Assembly (NCBI RefSeq): GCF_014217605.1
Contig: NZ_CP043639.1
Coordinates: 186,001-250,000 of the forward strand
DNA: 64,000 nucleotides
From: Sphingomonas sp. NBWT7
Lineage (GTDB): Bacteria; Pseudomonadota; Alphaproteobacteria; Sphingomonadales; Sphingomonadaceae
Direction: 5' to 3'
A program made the translations under genes and the position numbers. The notes beneath the pieces were generated by a model. The model was not told where the DNA came from, did not search any database, and saw only the letters and a program-made list of their open reading frames with translations. This document shows positions 1-8,657 of this stretch, piece after piece. Position 1 is the stretch's first letter. Each line of letters begins with the position of its first letter.

Positions 1-186
1 TACTCGATCCGGCTTTTCGGATCTTGACAGGCACAACGGATGATCGCGGGTTTGGTGCCATTGCGACGAATCGCGCCGGATCTGCGACGTACCAAGCAAG
101 CGACGGGCCAGATGCCCGCAATGGTTGAGGAACGTTCACCATTTCGCTGGTATGAGGGGCCAAGCGGGAATGGGAACGACGATCTG

Positions 187-924
187 ATGACAATGATGGA
201 ATGTGGGGCGGGGAACGATGGTGCGATCGACGCGGGCAAGGCGCCAACGCGTCGCGGCTTGCTGAAGACGGCAGGCGCGCTCGCCGGCGCGATGATCGTG
301 CCCGATGCTGTTGCCGCTGCGATGCGTCCGCTGGATCCGCGGCCAGCCCCGCTGCCGGCATCGGCGCTGGCGCCGGTTCGCCCCGCACCGCGCGTGGTGC
401 CGAGCTCACCGCGTGTTGTGCGCCCCGAATTGATGCGGCGGGCGCTCGCCGCACTCGAGCGGCACGGCAGCCGCGGCGTCCAGCGCGATCGCATGGTTAT
501 CGCCGATTTCGCCGCATCGTCCGCGCAGCCGCGCTTTCACCTAATCGATCTCGTCAGCGGCACCAGCGTGTCGAAGCTTGTCGCGCACGGCAGCGGATCG
601 GATCCGGCGCACACCGGCTATCTGCAGCGCTTCTCGAACCAGGACGGCTCGAACGCGTCGTGCGAGGGTGCCTTCCTCGCGTCGGATTATTACGTCGGCA
701 AGCACGGGCGCTCGCAACGGCTGATCGGGCTCGATCCGACCAACAACAACGCGCTGTCGCGCGCGATCGTCGTCCACGGCGCGTGGTATTCTAACCCTGA
801 CATGTTGCGCACGCACGGCCGGCTGGGTCGCAGCCAGGGCTGTTTCGCAGTCGGCGAGCGCGAGCTGGCGGAGGTCTTCGAGCGCCTCGGCCAGGGCCGG
901 ATGATCTACGCCGCCAAGGTCTGA
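187..924 (+). CDS. Exported L,D-transpeptidase-like protein (YkuD_2 / murein L,D-transpeptidase catalytic domain family)
   Basis: Probably a peptidoglycan-modifying enzyme of the periplasm. The catalytic region carries an HG pair (His197) and, after a short spacer, the SQGC motif with the candidate nucleophile Cys219, the arrangement expected of YkuD-like cysteine transpeptidases. The N-terminus has a Tat-like signal: TRRGLLK with Arg22-Arg23, a hydrophobic stretch and an Ala-rich cleavage region near residue 45. A Pro/Ala-rich linker (about 45-90) leads to the catalytic domain. I chose ATG 187 because it puts the twin-arginine motif near the N-terminus; an in-frame ATG at 40 would add 49 residues that look non-coding. 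The 3' end overlaps the convergent glycosyltransferase by 19 bases. The family is fairly secure; the exact reaction (cross-linking or another modification) is not. Confidence 0.8.
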   Translation: MTMMECGAGNDGAIDAGKAPTRRGLLKTAGALAGAMIVPDAVAAAMRPLDPRPAPLPASALAPVRPAPRVVPSSPRVVRPELMRRALAALERHGSRGVQRDRMVIADFAASSAQPRFHLIDLVSGTSVSKLVAHGSGSDPAHTGYLQRFSNQDGSNASCEGAFLASDYYVGKHGRSQRLIGLDPTNNNALSRAIVVHGAWYSNPDMLRTHGRLGRSQGCFAVGERELAEVFERLGQGRMIYAAKV

Positions 925-1970
925 CGCCGGCGCAGCGTGCGCGCGCGGCCGATGAGCCGCGCCCACAGCAATTGCTCGATCCCAGCGTGGCCGAGCCCGA
1001 GATGCGGCGGGCGGATCTGCAGCGCGTCGCGCAGCGCGATCGTCCCGGCGCGCAGCGACGCGCGCGCCACATCGGCCCAGCGCCGTGCAGTCGCCCAGCG
1101 GATCATGCGGATGTCGGCATCGCTCAGCGCGTTGTCGGCGAGGAAATGCTGCTGCAGCCGCGACAGGTGGTCGCCTAGCCGCATCAGCGTGGCGCGGTCG
1201 GGCACTGGCTGGCGGTGCATGAGATGTTCGACGACAAGCGCGGCGGCATCGTCCGCCTGTTCCTCGAACGGGGAGGCATACGCCGCTGCTAGCACCCGGC
1301 GCGCATTGGCCAGCATCACCGTCTCATACCGCTGCGACGCGCCGCCGGCGTGGCGGCGATAGGCGAGCAGCGGCGCGTCGATCCGCGCGATCGCCCCGTG
1401 CGCCGACAGGCGATGATAGAGGTCGAAGTCCTCGGCGTAGAGAATGTCGGGGCGGGTGAACGGATCGAGCCGCGCCGCCGCGGCTTGCCGCATCATCACC
1501 GATGACCAGACGAACGGGTTCTCGATCCGGATTAACCAGCGCAGCAGCGCGGGCGTGGTGTGCGCGACGTGCGGCGAGGGCAGCAGCCGCGCGCCGTCCA
1601 GCACCTCGGTCGCGGTGGCGACGAGCACGGTGTCCGGATTGGCGTCGAGGTACGCGACCTGCCGCGCGAGACGATCGGGCAAGCACAGATCGTCCTGATC
1701 GAGCCCGGCGACGTAGCGGCCGCGCGCCTCGGCGAAGGCGCGGTTGCGCGCGCGTACCGGACCGCCATTGGCCGGCAGGGCGATCATCCGCACGCGTGGA
1801 TCGGGCCAGTCGCGCAGCACGGCACGCGTCGCATCGGTCGAGCAATCGTCGACCACGATCACCTCGAAATCGCTGAACGTCTGGCGTTGCAGCGAAGCGA
1901 GCGTTGCGGGCAGCAGTTCGGCGCCGTTGTACGCCGCCATGATCACGCTGACGACGGGCGGCGCGCTCAT
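906..1970 (-). CDS. Family 2 glycosyltransferase (GT-A fold)
   Basis: 354 residues, expected to be cytoplasmic. It starts with the GT2 signature SVIMAAYNG (8-16), followed by VVDDCSTD (39-46), a DQDD metal/nucleotide-binding motif (91-94) and an AEDFDLYHR motif (179-187) with the likely catalytic Glu-Asp. There is no clear transmembrane segment, so it is a soluble transferase rather than a synthase. The start is the ATG at 1970, which overlaps the stop of the upstream aminotransferase-oxidoreductase gene (ATGA), so the two are probably translationally coupled. Longer in-frame extensions upstream overlap that gene and were discarded. Donor and acceptor cannot be read from sequence. The coupling to a sugar-aminotransferase-like domain hints at an amino-sugar or similar product, which is inference. 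Confidence 0.88.
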   Translation of the reverse strand: MSAPPVVSVIMAAYNGAELLPATLASLQRQTFSDFEVIVVDDCSTDATRAVLRDWPDPRVRMIALPANGGPVRARNRAFAEARGRYVAGLDQDDLCLPDRLARQVAYLDANPDTVLVATATEVLDGARLLPSPHVAHTTPALLRWLIRIENPFVWSSVMMRQAAAARLDPFTRPDILYAEDFDLYHRLSAHGAIARIDAPLLAYRRHAGGASQRYETVMLANARRVLAAAYASPFEEQADDAAALVVEHLMHRQPVPDRATLMRLGDHLSRLQQHFLADNALSDADIRMIRWATARRWADVARASLRAGTIALRDALQIRPPHLGLGHAGIEQLLWARLIGRARTLRRRQTLAA

Positions 1971-4438
1971 GCCGCGGCCCGTTCGCGCGGGGCGAGCAAC
2001 TGGTCGACGATCATCATGCCGACGTCGTTCTGCCACAGCCACAGCCCGTTCGCCTGCCCGACGAAGCTTGCCTCGCCGCCGAGTTTGCCGTGCGGCACGA
2101 AGCCGGCGGCCAGGCCGATCCCAAACAGGCCGGGGATCGGCGCGCCGCCCGCGTCGCGGACGCGGCATTCGCCGTCGACCATCGGCGCGCCGTGATGCGC
2201 GGCGAGGGCGAGCCGGCGGCCGGCGGCATCCTCCAGCGACAGCGCACGCGGGCGATAGCCCATCGCGGCGATGACGAGATCAGCCTCGCGCAGGCAGGCA
2301 CGTGCGGCCGCATCGTCGTCGCCGGTGACGCGGTGGAGGGCGACGCGCGGGTCGGGCTGGCGACCGTCGATGCCGAGCATACGCAGCACGAGGTCGCGCG
2401 CCTCGAGCCGGAAGCCGGCGAGGCGATAGACGAAGCCCGAGACGGGGCAGATGTCGTCGGGGCCGAAATCGGTAAAGCCTTCGGCATGCGCTGCCTCGAC
2501 CGACGGGTAGAACGGCCGCAGCGGGCGGCGGTGGAGGAGGGTGATCGCCCCCGCGCCTAGCGGCAGCGCGGGGCGGCCTTTGAGCAGCAGCGCAACCGTC
2601 GTCAGCGCGCTGGTCGAGCCGCCGATCACCGCGATGCGCGGCGCGCGTTTGGTCGACAGCAGATCAGCGACCATGTCGTATCCACCGAGCGACAGCACCG
2701 CGTCCGACTGGATCAGCCGATCGCCGGCGAGCGCGACGATCGGCTCGCCCGCGACGTGCTGTGCGACCAGCCGGTCGAGCGGCTGGTGCCCGCCGGTGGC
2801 GATGACGAGATTGCGCACGATGCGCTCGCTGTCGCGGTGCGTGGCGAGATCCCGTACGCGTACGTGCCACAGCCCGTCGACACGCCGCGCGGAAAGTGCC
2901 TCATGCCCCGTCAGCACCGTGCCGCCGTTGGCGGTGATCGTGGCGTGAAGGCGATCGCCCATCGCGCGTAGCAGCGGGCCGACTTCGGCGAGCGGCACGC
3001 CGAGCGAGCCGCGATGCCGCGCGACGGCGAGCGCCGCGGGATGATCGGCGAGCGTGGCGATCGCAGGATCGGCATTGCCCTCGATCACCGACAGAAAGGT
3101 CTGCGCGGTCGAATCGGAGGTGATCGCGTAGCGGCCGAGCTGTCCGCCGCCGATCGCCGCATCGCGCTCAACGACGATCAGCCCATGGGCCAACTGCGGC
3201 AGCAGGCCGTGCCGGCTCGCCGCGGTCAGCATCGCGGTACCGGCGGGGCCGCCGCCGACGATCATCGTCTCGGCGACGGGCGATGCAGCCCGTGCCGGCG
3301 TGCGCGGCGTGGCAGCGATCGCCTTGTCGAGCGCGTCGATCGCGCGATCGACGTCGGCGACCGTCATCGTGTCGGACAGCGGCAGCGACAGCAGCCGGCT
3401 CCCGATCATGTCGGCGACCGGCGTCGGCTCGATCTGCGCGACGCCGCGCACCCACGGCTGCTCGCCGAGATGCGGGCTGAAATACTTGCCCGCGCCGATA
3501 CCCTGCCGGTCGAGCCGCGCGATGATCGCGTCGCGCTCGTGCGTATGCTGCGAGGGGAGCAGTAGCGGAAAGAAGCCGAGCGCCTGGCGCCCCGGTGCCT
3601 GCGGCTGCGCCGTGTAGCGCCCGGCGATGGCGCGATGATAGGCATCGGCGAGTGCGCCGCGGTGCGCGGCCACGGCGTCGAACGTGTCGAGCCGCGCCTG
3701 CGCGACGACCGCCATCGCCTCGGGCAGCTTGGCGTTGAGCCCCGGCAGCGTCGCGGTGCGCGGCGCGGTGAAGCCGAAATTCGCCATCGCGCGCAGCCGC
3801 TCGATCCGGTCGGGATCGGCGCAGTGGATCAGCCCGCCCTCCGCCGTCGCGAACGGCTTGGTCGCGTGCATCGAATAGACGACGGGGAAGGGTGCGCCGG
3901 CACCGAAGCCGACGCCGGCCGCATCAATCGTGCCGAGCGACGCGGCGGCGTCGACCACCACCGCCACGCCGTATCGACGCGACAGCCAGTGATAGCGTTC
4001 GAGATCGATGCCGTAGCCGAAGGTCGCGTAGGGCACGACGGCGGCGATGCGCGCGCCGTAGCGCGTGAGCAGGCGTTCCTCCTCGTCCGCCGCGGCGCTC
4101 CAATCATCAGGATCGATGTCGCAGACGAGCGGGGTGAGTCCGGCCCACCACGCCGCCTGCGCCGTCGCCGCGAACGTAAGCGCCGGCATCAGCGCGAAGC
4201 GCCCCGCCGGCCCGTCGTTCACCGCATCGCGCAGCGCGATCATCAGCCCGAGCGTCGCATTGGCGACCGCGAGGCATGCGCCGCGCCCGTCGAACAGGCG
4301 CTGCGTCGCGTCCGCCTCGAACGCTCGCAGCTCGGGGCCATTGTTGCTCAGGATACCGGAGGCTTCGACACGGGCGAGCGCCTCGACCATCGTCGACAGG
4401 CGGGGCGGGTGCGGGGCGATCAGCGGCAGACGCTTCAT
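1967..4438 (-). CDS. Fusion protein: DegT/DnrJ/EryC1-type aminotransferase + FAD/NAD(P)-binding oxidoreductase
   Basis: 823 residues with two complete-looking domains. Residues 1-375 resemble PLP-dependent DegT/DnrJ/EryC1/StrS sugar aminotransferases: DIDPDDW (107-113), VVDAAASLG (161-169) and SMHATKPFATAEGG (189-202), with Lys194 the likely PLP lysine. After an Ala/Pro-rich joint (376-390) comes a flavoprotein-like half: dinucleotide motif IVGGGPAG (393-400), ATGG (547-550), a second Rossmann motif AVIGGSTSA (603-611), VIAAMGY (722-728) and GLFGIGLAAG (770-779). The second half resembles FAD/NAD(P)-binding monooxygenase-type proteins. ATG 4438 is preceded by GAGAGGA; a further ATG at 4468 adds ten residues. 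No frameshift or stop is visible at the joint, so the fusion looks genuine. Substrate unknown; the downstream glycosyltransferase suggests the product is used in glycan synthesis. Confidence 0.8.
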   Translation of the reverse strand: MKRLPLIAPHPPRLSTMVEALARVEASGILSNNGPELRAFEADATQRLFDGRGACLAVANATLGLMIALRDAVNDGPAGRFALMPALTFAATAQAAWWAGLTPLVCDIDPDDWSAAADEEERLLTRYGARIAAVVPYATFGYGIDLERYHWLSRRYGVAVVVDAAASLGTIDAAGVGFGAGAPFPVVYSMHATKPFATAEGGLIHCADPDRIERLRAMANFGFTAPRTATLPGLNAKLPEAMAVVAQARLDTFDAVAAHRGALADAYHRAIAGRYTAQPQAPGRQALGFFPLLLPSQHTHERDAIIARLDRQGIGAGKYFSPHLGEQPWVRGVAQIEPTPVADMIGSRLLSLPLSDTMTVADVDRAIDALDKAIAATPRTPARAASPVAETMIVGGGPAGTAMLTAASRHGLLPQLAHGLIVVERDAAIGGGQLGRYAITSDSTAQTFLSVIEGNADPAIATLADHPAALAVARHRGSLGVPLAEVGPLLRAMGDRLHATITANGGTVLTGHEALSARRVDGLWHVRVRDLATHRDSERIVRNLVIATGGHQPLDRLVAQHVAGEPIVALAGDRLIQSDAVLSLGGYDMVADLLSTKRAPRIAVIGGSTSALTTVALLLKGRPALPLGAGAITLLHRRPLRPFYPSVEAAHAEGFTDFGPDDICPVSGFVYRLAGFRLEARDLVLRMLGIDGRQPDPRVALHRVTGDDDAAARACLREADLVIAAMGYRPRALSLEDAAGRRLALAAHHGAPMVDGECRVRDAGGAPIPGLFGIGLAAGFVPHGKLGGEASFVGQANGLWLWQNDVGMMIVDQLLAPRERAAA

Positions 4439-4481
4439 GGGCAAGACGATCCTCTCGCCCCGCCCCATGGCTTGATTCAGG

Positions 4482-4790
4482 CTAAGATCCGGTTACCCGC
4501 CGATCGAAGGCCTTGAGTTCATAGGCGATCGACGCCTCGACCAGCGCGTCCCACAGCTGCGCGATCGCCTCCGCCGGCAGTCCCGTAGCGGCGGCGTGAT
4601 CGGCGGCGTTGGCGATCACCTGCGCCTTGCGATCCTCGTCGCGCACGTGGCCGCGCGCCGGCTTGATGCGGGCGGCGGCGTCCATATAGTCGAAGCGGCG
4701 TCGCAGCAGCGCGATCAGCTCGCGATCGACTTGGTCGACGCCGGCGCGCACCTCGGCCATGGTCGCGCATTCGGGCCCGGATAGGATCAT
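4482..4790 (-). CDS. Chorismate mutase, AroQ type (PchB-like)
   Basis: About 102 residues, the usual size of a stand-alone AroQ-fold chorismate mutase, which converts chorismate to prephenate for Phe/Tyr synthesis; PchB relatives also act as isochorismate-pyruvate lyases. The helical pattern is typical: VDRELIALLRRR, Lys in AARIKPARG, VRDEDRKAQVIANA, GLPAEAI and a last helix ending SIAYELKAF. ATG 4790 was chosen because the longer reading has a low-complexity Arg-rich start; ATG 4760 is another option. It lies 43 bases upstream of the aminotransferase fusion on the same strand, with no catabolic or siderophore genes nearby, so plain chorismate mutase is the better guess than lyase. Confidence 0.78.
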   Translation of the reverse strand: MILSGPECATMAEVRAGVDQVDRELIALLRRRFDYMDAAARIKPARGHVRDEDRKAQVIANAADHAAATGLPAEAIAQLWDALVEASIAYELKAFDRRVTGS

Positions 4791-4878
4791 GGCATCGGGC
4801 CTTGGCGAGGCGCAGCGGCGCTGTCCACCCCGCGTCGTCGATCGCCGCCACACGCCGTGCCGGCCCGGCGCGCTCGCC

Positions 4879-4907
4879 TTGACTTCGGCGCCGCCGAGGC
4901 CTAGGCG
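4879..4907 (+). promoter_or_regulatory. Candidate sigma70-type promoter for rpsD
   Basis: TTGACT at 4879-4884, a 17-base spacer, then TAGGCG at 4902-4907, about 110 bases upstream of the rpsD start. The -35 is close to consensus; the -10 is weak, as is common in high-GC alphaproteobacteria. Sequence inspection only. Confidence 0.4.
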
Positions 4908-5017
4908 CGCCGCTTCGCGATTGCCCCTGCACCCCGGTGAAGCAGGCGGCCCGGCCGTTTTCGAGATGGCCGGTGCGATACCGGGATCACCGTTGTCAGC
5001 ATATCGAAGGATACAGC

Positions 5018-5632
5018 ATGTCGAAGCGCCATAGCGCCAAGCACAAGATCGACCGTCGTCTCGGCGAGAACATCTGGGGCCGCCCGAAGAGCCCGGTGAA
5101 CAAGCGTGAATACGGCCCCGGCCAGCACGGCCAGCGCCGCAAGGGCAAGGTGTCGGACTTCGGCCTGCAGCTGCGCGCCAAGCAGAAGCTCAAGGGCTAT
5201 TACGGCGACGTGACCGAGAAGCAGTTCCGCCACTGCTACGACGAGGCCGCGCGCATGAAGGGCGATACCTCACAGAACCTGATCGGCCTGCTCGAGCGCC
5301 GCCTCGACATGATCGTGTACCGCGCGAAGTTCGCGCCGACGATCTTCGCCGCGCGTCAGCTCGTCAGCCACGGCCACGTCTACGTCAACGGCGTGAAGTG
5401 CAACATCGCGTCGCGCCGCTGCGCGGTGAACGACGAGATCACGATCGGTAAGAAGGCGCAGGAAATGGCGCTGGTGCTCGAGGCGCAGAGCCTCGCCGAG
5501 CGCGACGTGCCGGAATATGTCGCGCAGGACGGCACCACCAAGGTGACCTTCATCCGCGTGCCGACGCTGGACGAAGTGCCCTATCCGGTGAAGATGGAAC
5601 CGAACCTCGTGGTCGAGTTCTACAGCCGCTGA
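5018..5632 (+). CDS. rpsD: 30S ribosomal protein S4
   Basis: 204 residues, full length for S4. It binds 16S rRNA early in 30S assembly. The N-terminal region includes the conserved [16 protein letters not shown] stretch, lacks zinc-binding cysteines (the alphaproteobacterial form), and leads to an S4 RNA-binding domain around residues 94-155 ([30 protein letters not shown]). It ends in the usual VEFYSR. ATG 5018 has GAAGGA a few bases upstream. It is monocistronic here: a candidate promoter lies upstream, and hairpins plus a strong terminator follow. In many bacteria S4 is an autoregulator of its own transcript; nothing in the leader proves that here. Confidence 0.98.
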   Translation: MSKRHSAKHKIDRRLGENIWGRPKSPVNKREYGPGQHGQRRKGKVSDFGLQLRAKQKLKGYYGDVTEKQFRHCYDEAARMKGDTSQNLIGLLERRLDMIVYRAKFAPTIFAARQLVSHGHVYVNGVKCNIASRRCAVNDEITIGKKAQEMALVLEAQSLAERDVPEYVAQDGTTKVTFIRVPTLDEVPYPVKMEPNLVVEFYSR

Positions 5633-5638
5633 CGCCAA

Positions 5639-5657
5639 GCTCCGGCGACGCCGGAGC
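5639..5657 (+). terminator. GC-rich hairpin directly after rpsD
   Basis: Perfect 8-bp stem GCTCCGGC / GCCGGAGC with a 3-base loop, beginning seven bases after the rpsD stop. No T-tract follows, so it may only protect the 3' end or attenuate; the strong terminator lies further on at 5748-5773. Confidence 0.4.
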
Positions 5658-5669
5658 GCGGTTCACCGT

Positions 5670-5773
5670 CAGCGGCTCGGCCGGCCTTGCCCACGCAAGG
5701 TTCGACGGCGTGGCTTCGCCACGCCGGCCGCTGGAGACAGGAAAAGGGCGGTCCCGAAAGGGGCCGCTTTTTT
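5670..5773 (+). ncRNA. Candidate structured RNA (3' UTR-derived or independent small RNA)
   Basis: The stretch between rpsD and the M28 peptidase can fold into a compact multi-stem element. An outer stem CAGCGG (5670-5675) pairs with CCGCTG (5728-5733). It encloses a hairpin CCTTGC-CCAC-GCAAGG (5685-5700) and a perfect 9-bp hairpin closed on TTC (5706-5726). It is followed by a GAAA-loop intrinsic terminator ending in T6 (5748-5773). No convincing open reading frame lies here. I do not recognise a known RNA family. It could be a small RNA made from the rpsD 3' end or simply an elaborate terminator region. The rest of the 5633-6005 gap shows nothing else. Confidence 0.35.
5748..5773 (+). terminator. 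Strong intrinsic terminator
   Basis: 8-bp stem GCGGTCCC / GGGGCCGC (one G-U pair) closed by a GAAA tetraloop (5756-5759), followed directly by TTTTTT (5768-5773). It ends the rpsD transcript or the candidate small RNA. Confidence 0.85.
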
Positions 5774-6005
5774 CGTATGGCCCGTCATCAGGATGGTGAT
5801 CGGGCAGGACGGCGCCAGGTGCGTCGATTGACCGTCGGCACTGCGACGCACGCCAGCCCGTCCCCGCGCTTAGGTAGACTAAGCCTCTCTTTTCCCCCCC
5901 GAGCCCACGGCTATGTCTCGAAGGCCGCGACGCGCAGCAAGCGATCGTTGCGAGGGGCGGGCGAACCTGTAAGGTCCGCCGCATTGCCGTTCACGAGGAT
6001 ATCCG

Positions 6006-7646
6006 ATGCGTCGCCTTGCCACTATCCTGCTGCTCGCCACCGCGCTTCCCGCGGACGCGCAGACCCAGCCGAGCTTCTCGGTCGAGACGCTGAAATCGGT
6101 GACGCAGGAACTGTCGTCGGACGCCTATGAGGGCCGCGCGCCGACCACCGCGGGGGAAACCAAGACGATCGACTATATCGTCAAGCGCCTCGCGGCTGCG
6201 GGGGTGAAGCCGGGCAACAAGGGGCAGTGGACGCAGGAAGTGCCGATGGTGGAGATCACCGCAACCGACGTCTCGCCTTTCACCGCCACCGGCGGCACGG
6301 CGCCCGTTACCTTTAATTATCGCACCGATATGGTTTCGGGGACCTATCGCGTGACGCCCAAGGTGGCGCTGAAGAATAGCGATGTCGTCTTCGTCGGCTA
6401 CGGCATCAACGCGCCAGAGAAGGGCTGGAACGATTACGCCGGGCTCGACGTGAAGGGGAAGACGGTCGTCATCCTCGTCAACGATCCCGACTGGCAGACG
6501 CCCACCGCGGGGCTCGACACAGGGCCGTTCGAGGGCCGGGCGATGACCTATTACGGTCGCTGGACGTACAAGTTCGAGGAGGCCGCGCGGCAGGGCGCGG
6601 CGGGCGCGATCATCGTTCACGACACCGAGCCCGCAGCCTATGGCTGGTCGGTAGTGCAATCGTCGTGGACCGGGCCGCAGTACGAGCTCGACGAGCCCGG
6701 CAACCACATGGATCAGAGCGAGGTGATCGGCTGGATCCAGCTCGCCAAGGCGAAGGAGCTTTTCGCTGCCGCGGGAAAGGATTTCGATCAGCTCGCTGCG
6801 GCGGCGAAGAGCAAGGGCTTTCGCGCGGTGCTGCTCGGTCTCAAGCTGTCGGGCCAATTCTCGAACCAGATCAAGCGCAGCATGTCGAAGAACGTCGTCG
6901 GCGTGATCCCCGGCACCGCCGCGCCCGACGAGGTCGTGCTTTATTCCGGTCACTGGGACCATCTCGGCCGGTGCGACGCGGTGGCGGGCGACGATATCTG
7001 CAACGGCGCGGCCGACAATGCGACGGGGATCGCCGGGCTCATCGCCATGGCGGAGGCGTATAAGAAGGCGGGGCCAACGCGCCGTTCGGTCGGCTTCGTC
7101 GCAGTGACGGCGGAGGAGAGCGGGCTGCTCGGCTCGCGCTATTATGCCGAGCATCCGGTGTTTCCGCTGGGCAAGACGGTCGGCGGGGTCAACATGGACG
7201 TGTTGAACGTGCTCGGCCCGGTGCGCGATTTCGAGATTACCGGCGCTGGCAAGTCCGAGCTCGAGGACATGGTGAAGCCGCTGCTCGCCGCGCAGGGCCG
7301 CCGCGTGTCGGCCGAAGCGACGCCCGAGAAGGGGCACTACTATCGCTCGGACCATTTCAGCTTCGCCAAGCTGGGCGTGCCGATGCTGTCGGGCGGCAGC
7401 GGCGAGGATCTCGTCACCGGCGGCGTCGCGGCGGGCAAGAAGGCCGCGGAGGACTATAACGCCAATCGCTATCATGGGCCCAAGGACGAATATGACCCCA
7501 ACTGGAACTGGGGCGGCGCGATCCAGGATCTGACGATCTACTATCAGCTCGGCCGGCAGCTCGCCGACGGCACCGCCTGGCCGAACTGGTATCCCACCGC
7601 CGAGTTCAAGGCGATCCGCGACAAGTCGCGCGAGGCGGCGAAGTGA
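6006..7646 (+). CDS. Exported M28-family zinc metallopeptidase (with PA-like insert)
   Basis: 546 residues with a signal peptide (about 1-19, ending ADAQ). A protease-associated-like insert occupies roughly residues 120-290. The M28 di-zinc site is complete: SGHWDH (His316, Asp318), GAADNATG (Asp337), TAEES (Glu370 catalytic, Glu371 ligand), NMDVLN (Asp398) and RSDHFSF (His450). Such enzymes are periplasmic or secreted aminopeptidases that trim oligopeptides. The start ATG is preceded by GAGGA at good spacing. The gene overlaps the agmatine deiminase gene by four bases (GTGA), so the two are co-transcribed and coupled. Together they would release and break down peptide-derived amino compounds, which is inference. 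Confidence 0.93.
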   Translation: MRRLATILLLATALPADAQTQPSFSVETLKSVTQELSSDAYEGRAPTTAGETKTIDYIVKRLAAAGVKPGNKGQWTQEVPMVEITATDVSPFTATGGTAPVTFNYRTDMVSGTYRVTPKVALKNSDVVFVGYGINAPEKGWNDYAGLDVKGKTVVILVNDPDWQTPTAGLDTGPFEGRAMTYYGRWTYKFEEAARQGAAGAIIVHDTEPAAYGWSVVQSSWTGPQYELDEPGNHMDQSEVIGWIQLAKAKELFAAAGKDFDQLAAAAKSKGFRAVLLGLKLSGQFSNQIKRSMSKNVVGVIPGTAAPDEVVLYSGHWDHLGRCDAVAGDDICNGAADNATGIAGLIAMAEAYKKAGPTRRSVGFVAVTAEESGLLGSRYYAEHPVFPLGKTVGGVNMDVLNVLGPVRDFEITGAGKSELEDMVKPLLAAQGRRVSAEATPEKGHYYRSDHFSFAKLGVPMLSGGSGEDLVTGGVAAGKKAAEDYNANRYHGPKDEYDPNWNWGGAIQDLTIYYQLGRQLADGTAWPNWYPTAEFKAIRDKSREAAK

Positions 7647-8608
7647 GCCGCACGCCCAAGCCCGAATGGGCGCCGCACAAGGCGGTGTGGATCGGTTTTC
7701 CGAGCCATCCCGAACTATGGCAGGAGGATCTGGACGAGGCGCGCGACGAGGTCGCGGCCTTTGCCGCCGCGGTACATGCCGGGGGCAAGGGCGAGCAGGT
7801 GCTGCTCGTCGTCGCCGACGACGAGGCGGCGGAGGCGGCCAAGCGGCTCGCCGGTTTCGCGCAGATCGTCGTGGAGCCGTTCGGCGATATCTGGCTGCGC
7901 GACACCGGGCCAATCATCGCCGGCGACCGTGTCGCGCGCAGCTTCCGCTTCAACGGCTGGGGCGGCAAATACGACCTGCCGGGCGACGACGATATCGGCC
8001 AGCGGCTGGCGGCGCAGCGCGGCAAGCGCGTCGAGCGGCACGACTGGGTGCTGGAGGGCGGGGCGATCGACGGCGACGGTACAGGCCTCGTCGTGACGAC
8101 CGAGCAGTGCCTGCTCAACCCCAACCGCAACCCCGGCCTGTCGCGCGCCGAGATCGAGGCGCGGCTCGCCGCCGATCTCGGCTACGACCGCGTGCTGTGG
8201 CTGGGCAACGGACTACACAACGACCACACCGATGGGCACGTCGACAATCTCGCCCGATTCGTCGGCGAGGGGCGGCTCGCGATCCCGGTCGGCGGCGACA
8301 ACGATCCCAACTGGCAGGTCTATCAGCAGGCGGCGCAACGCGCGCGCGCAGGCGGCGTCACGGTGGTGCCGGTACCGTCGCCCGGACGGGTGCTTCGCGA
8401 CGAGGAAATCGTGCCGGCGAGCTACATGAACTTTTACATTGGAAATGCGAGCATCGTCGTGCCGATCTATGGCGCGCCCGACGACAACGTCGCGGTGCGC
8501 GAGATCCAGGCGCTATTCCCCGAGCGCCGCGCGATCGGCCTGCGCGCCGACGCGATCCTGACGGGGGGCGGCAGTTTCCATTGCATCTCGCAGCAAATCC
8601 CCGCCTGA
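7643..8608 (+). CDS. aguA: Agmatine deiminase (peptidylarginine deiminase family)
   Basis: 321 residues. Members hydrolyse agmatine to N-carbamoylputrescine and ammonia in the cytoplasm, a route to putrescine. Diagnostic motifs: GFPSHPELW near the N-terminus, DIWLRDTGP, NDHTDGHVDN and the C-terminal GGGSFHCISQQ with the nucleophile Cys314. The GTG start overlaps the stop of the M28 peptidase gene. No N-carbamoylputrescine amidase lies beside it, so the second step must be encoded elsewhere. The family assignment is strong; bacterial paralogues can act on other guanidino compounds. Confidence 0.93.
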   Translation: MSRTPKPEWAPHKAVWIGFPSHPELWQEDLDEARDEVAAFAAAVHAGGKGEQVLLVVADDEAAEAAKRLAGFAQIVVEPFGDIWLRDTGPIIAGDRVARSFRFNGWGGKYDLPGDDDIGQRLAAQRGKRVERHDWVLEGGAIDGDGTGLVVTTEQCLLNPNRNPGLSRAEIEARLAADLGYDRVLWLGNGLHNDHTDGHVDNLARFVGEGRLAIPVGGDNDPNWQVYQQAAQRARAGGVTVVPVPSPGRVLRDEEIVPASYMNFYIGNASIVVPIYGAPDDNVAVREIQALFPERRAIGLRADAILTGGGSFHCISQQIPA

Positions 8609-8616
8609 ACCCTTGC

Positions 8617-8650
8617 GGCCCTCGCACCGCGGCATACGCGGGCGAGGGCC
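8617..8650. terminator. Bidirectional hairpin between aguA and purB
   Basis: A 9-bp stem GGCCCTCGC / GCGAGGGCC (8617-8625 with 8642-8650) encloses a second short stem CCGC / GCGG. It sits exactly between two convergent genes and probably ends both. There is no long T-tract on either side. Confidence 0.5.
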
Positions 8651-8657
8651 GATCCGC

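Noticed and set aside
5991..7913. 640-codon open frame on the minus strand
   Set aside because: It is antisense of the M28 peptidase, whose catalytic motifs are complete. Composition is Arg/His/Leu-rich with no recognisable domain.
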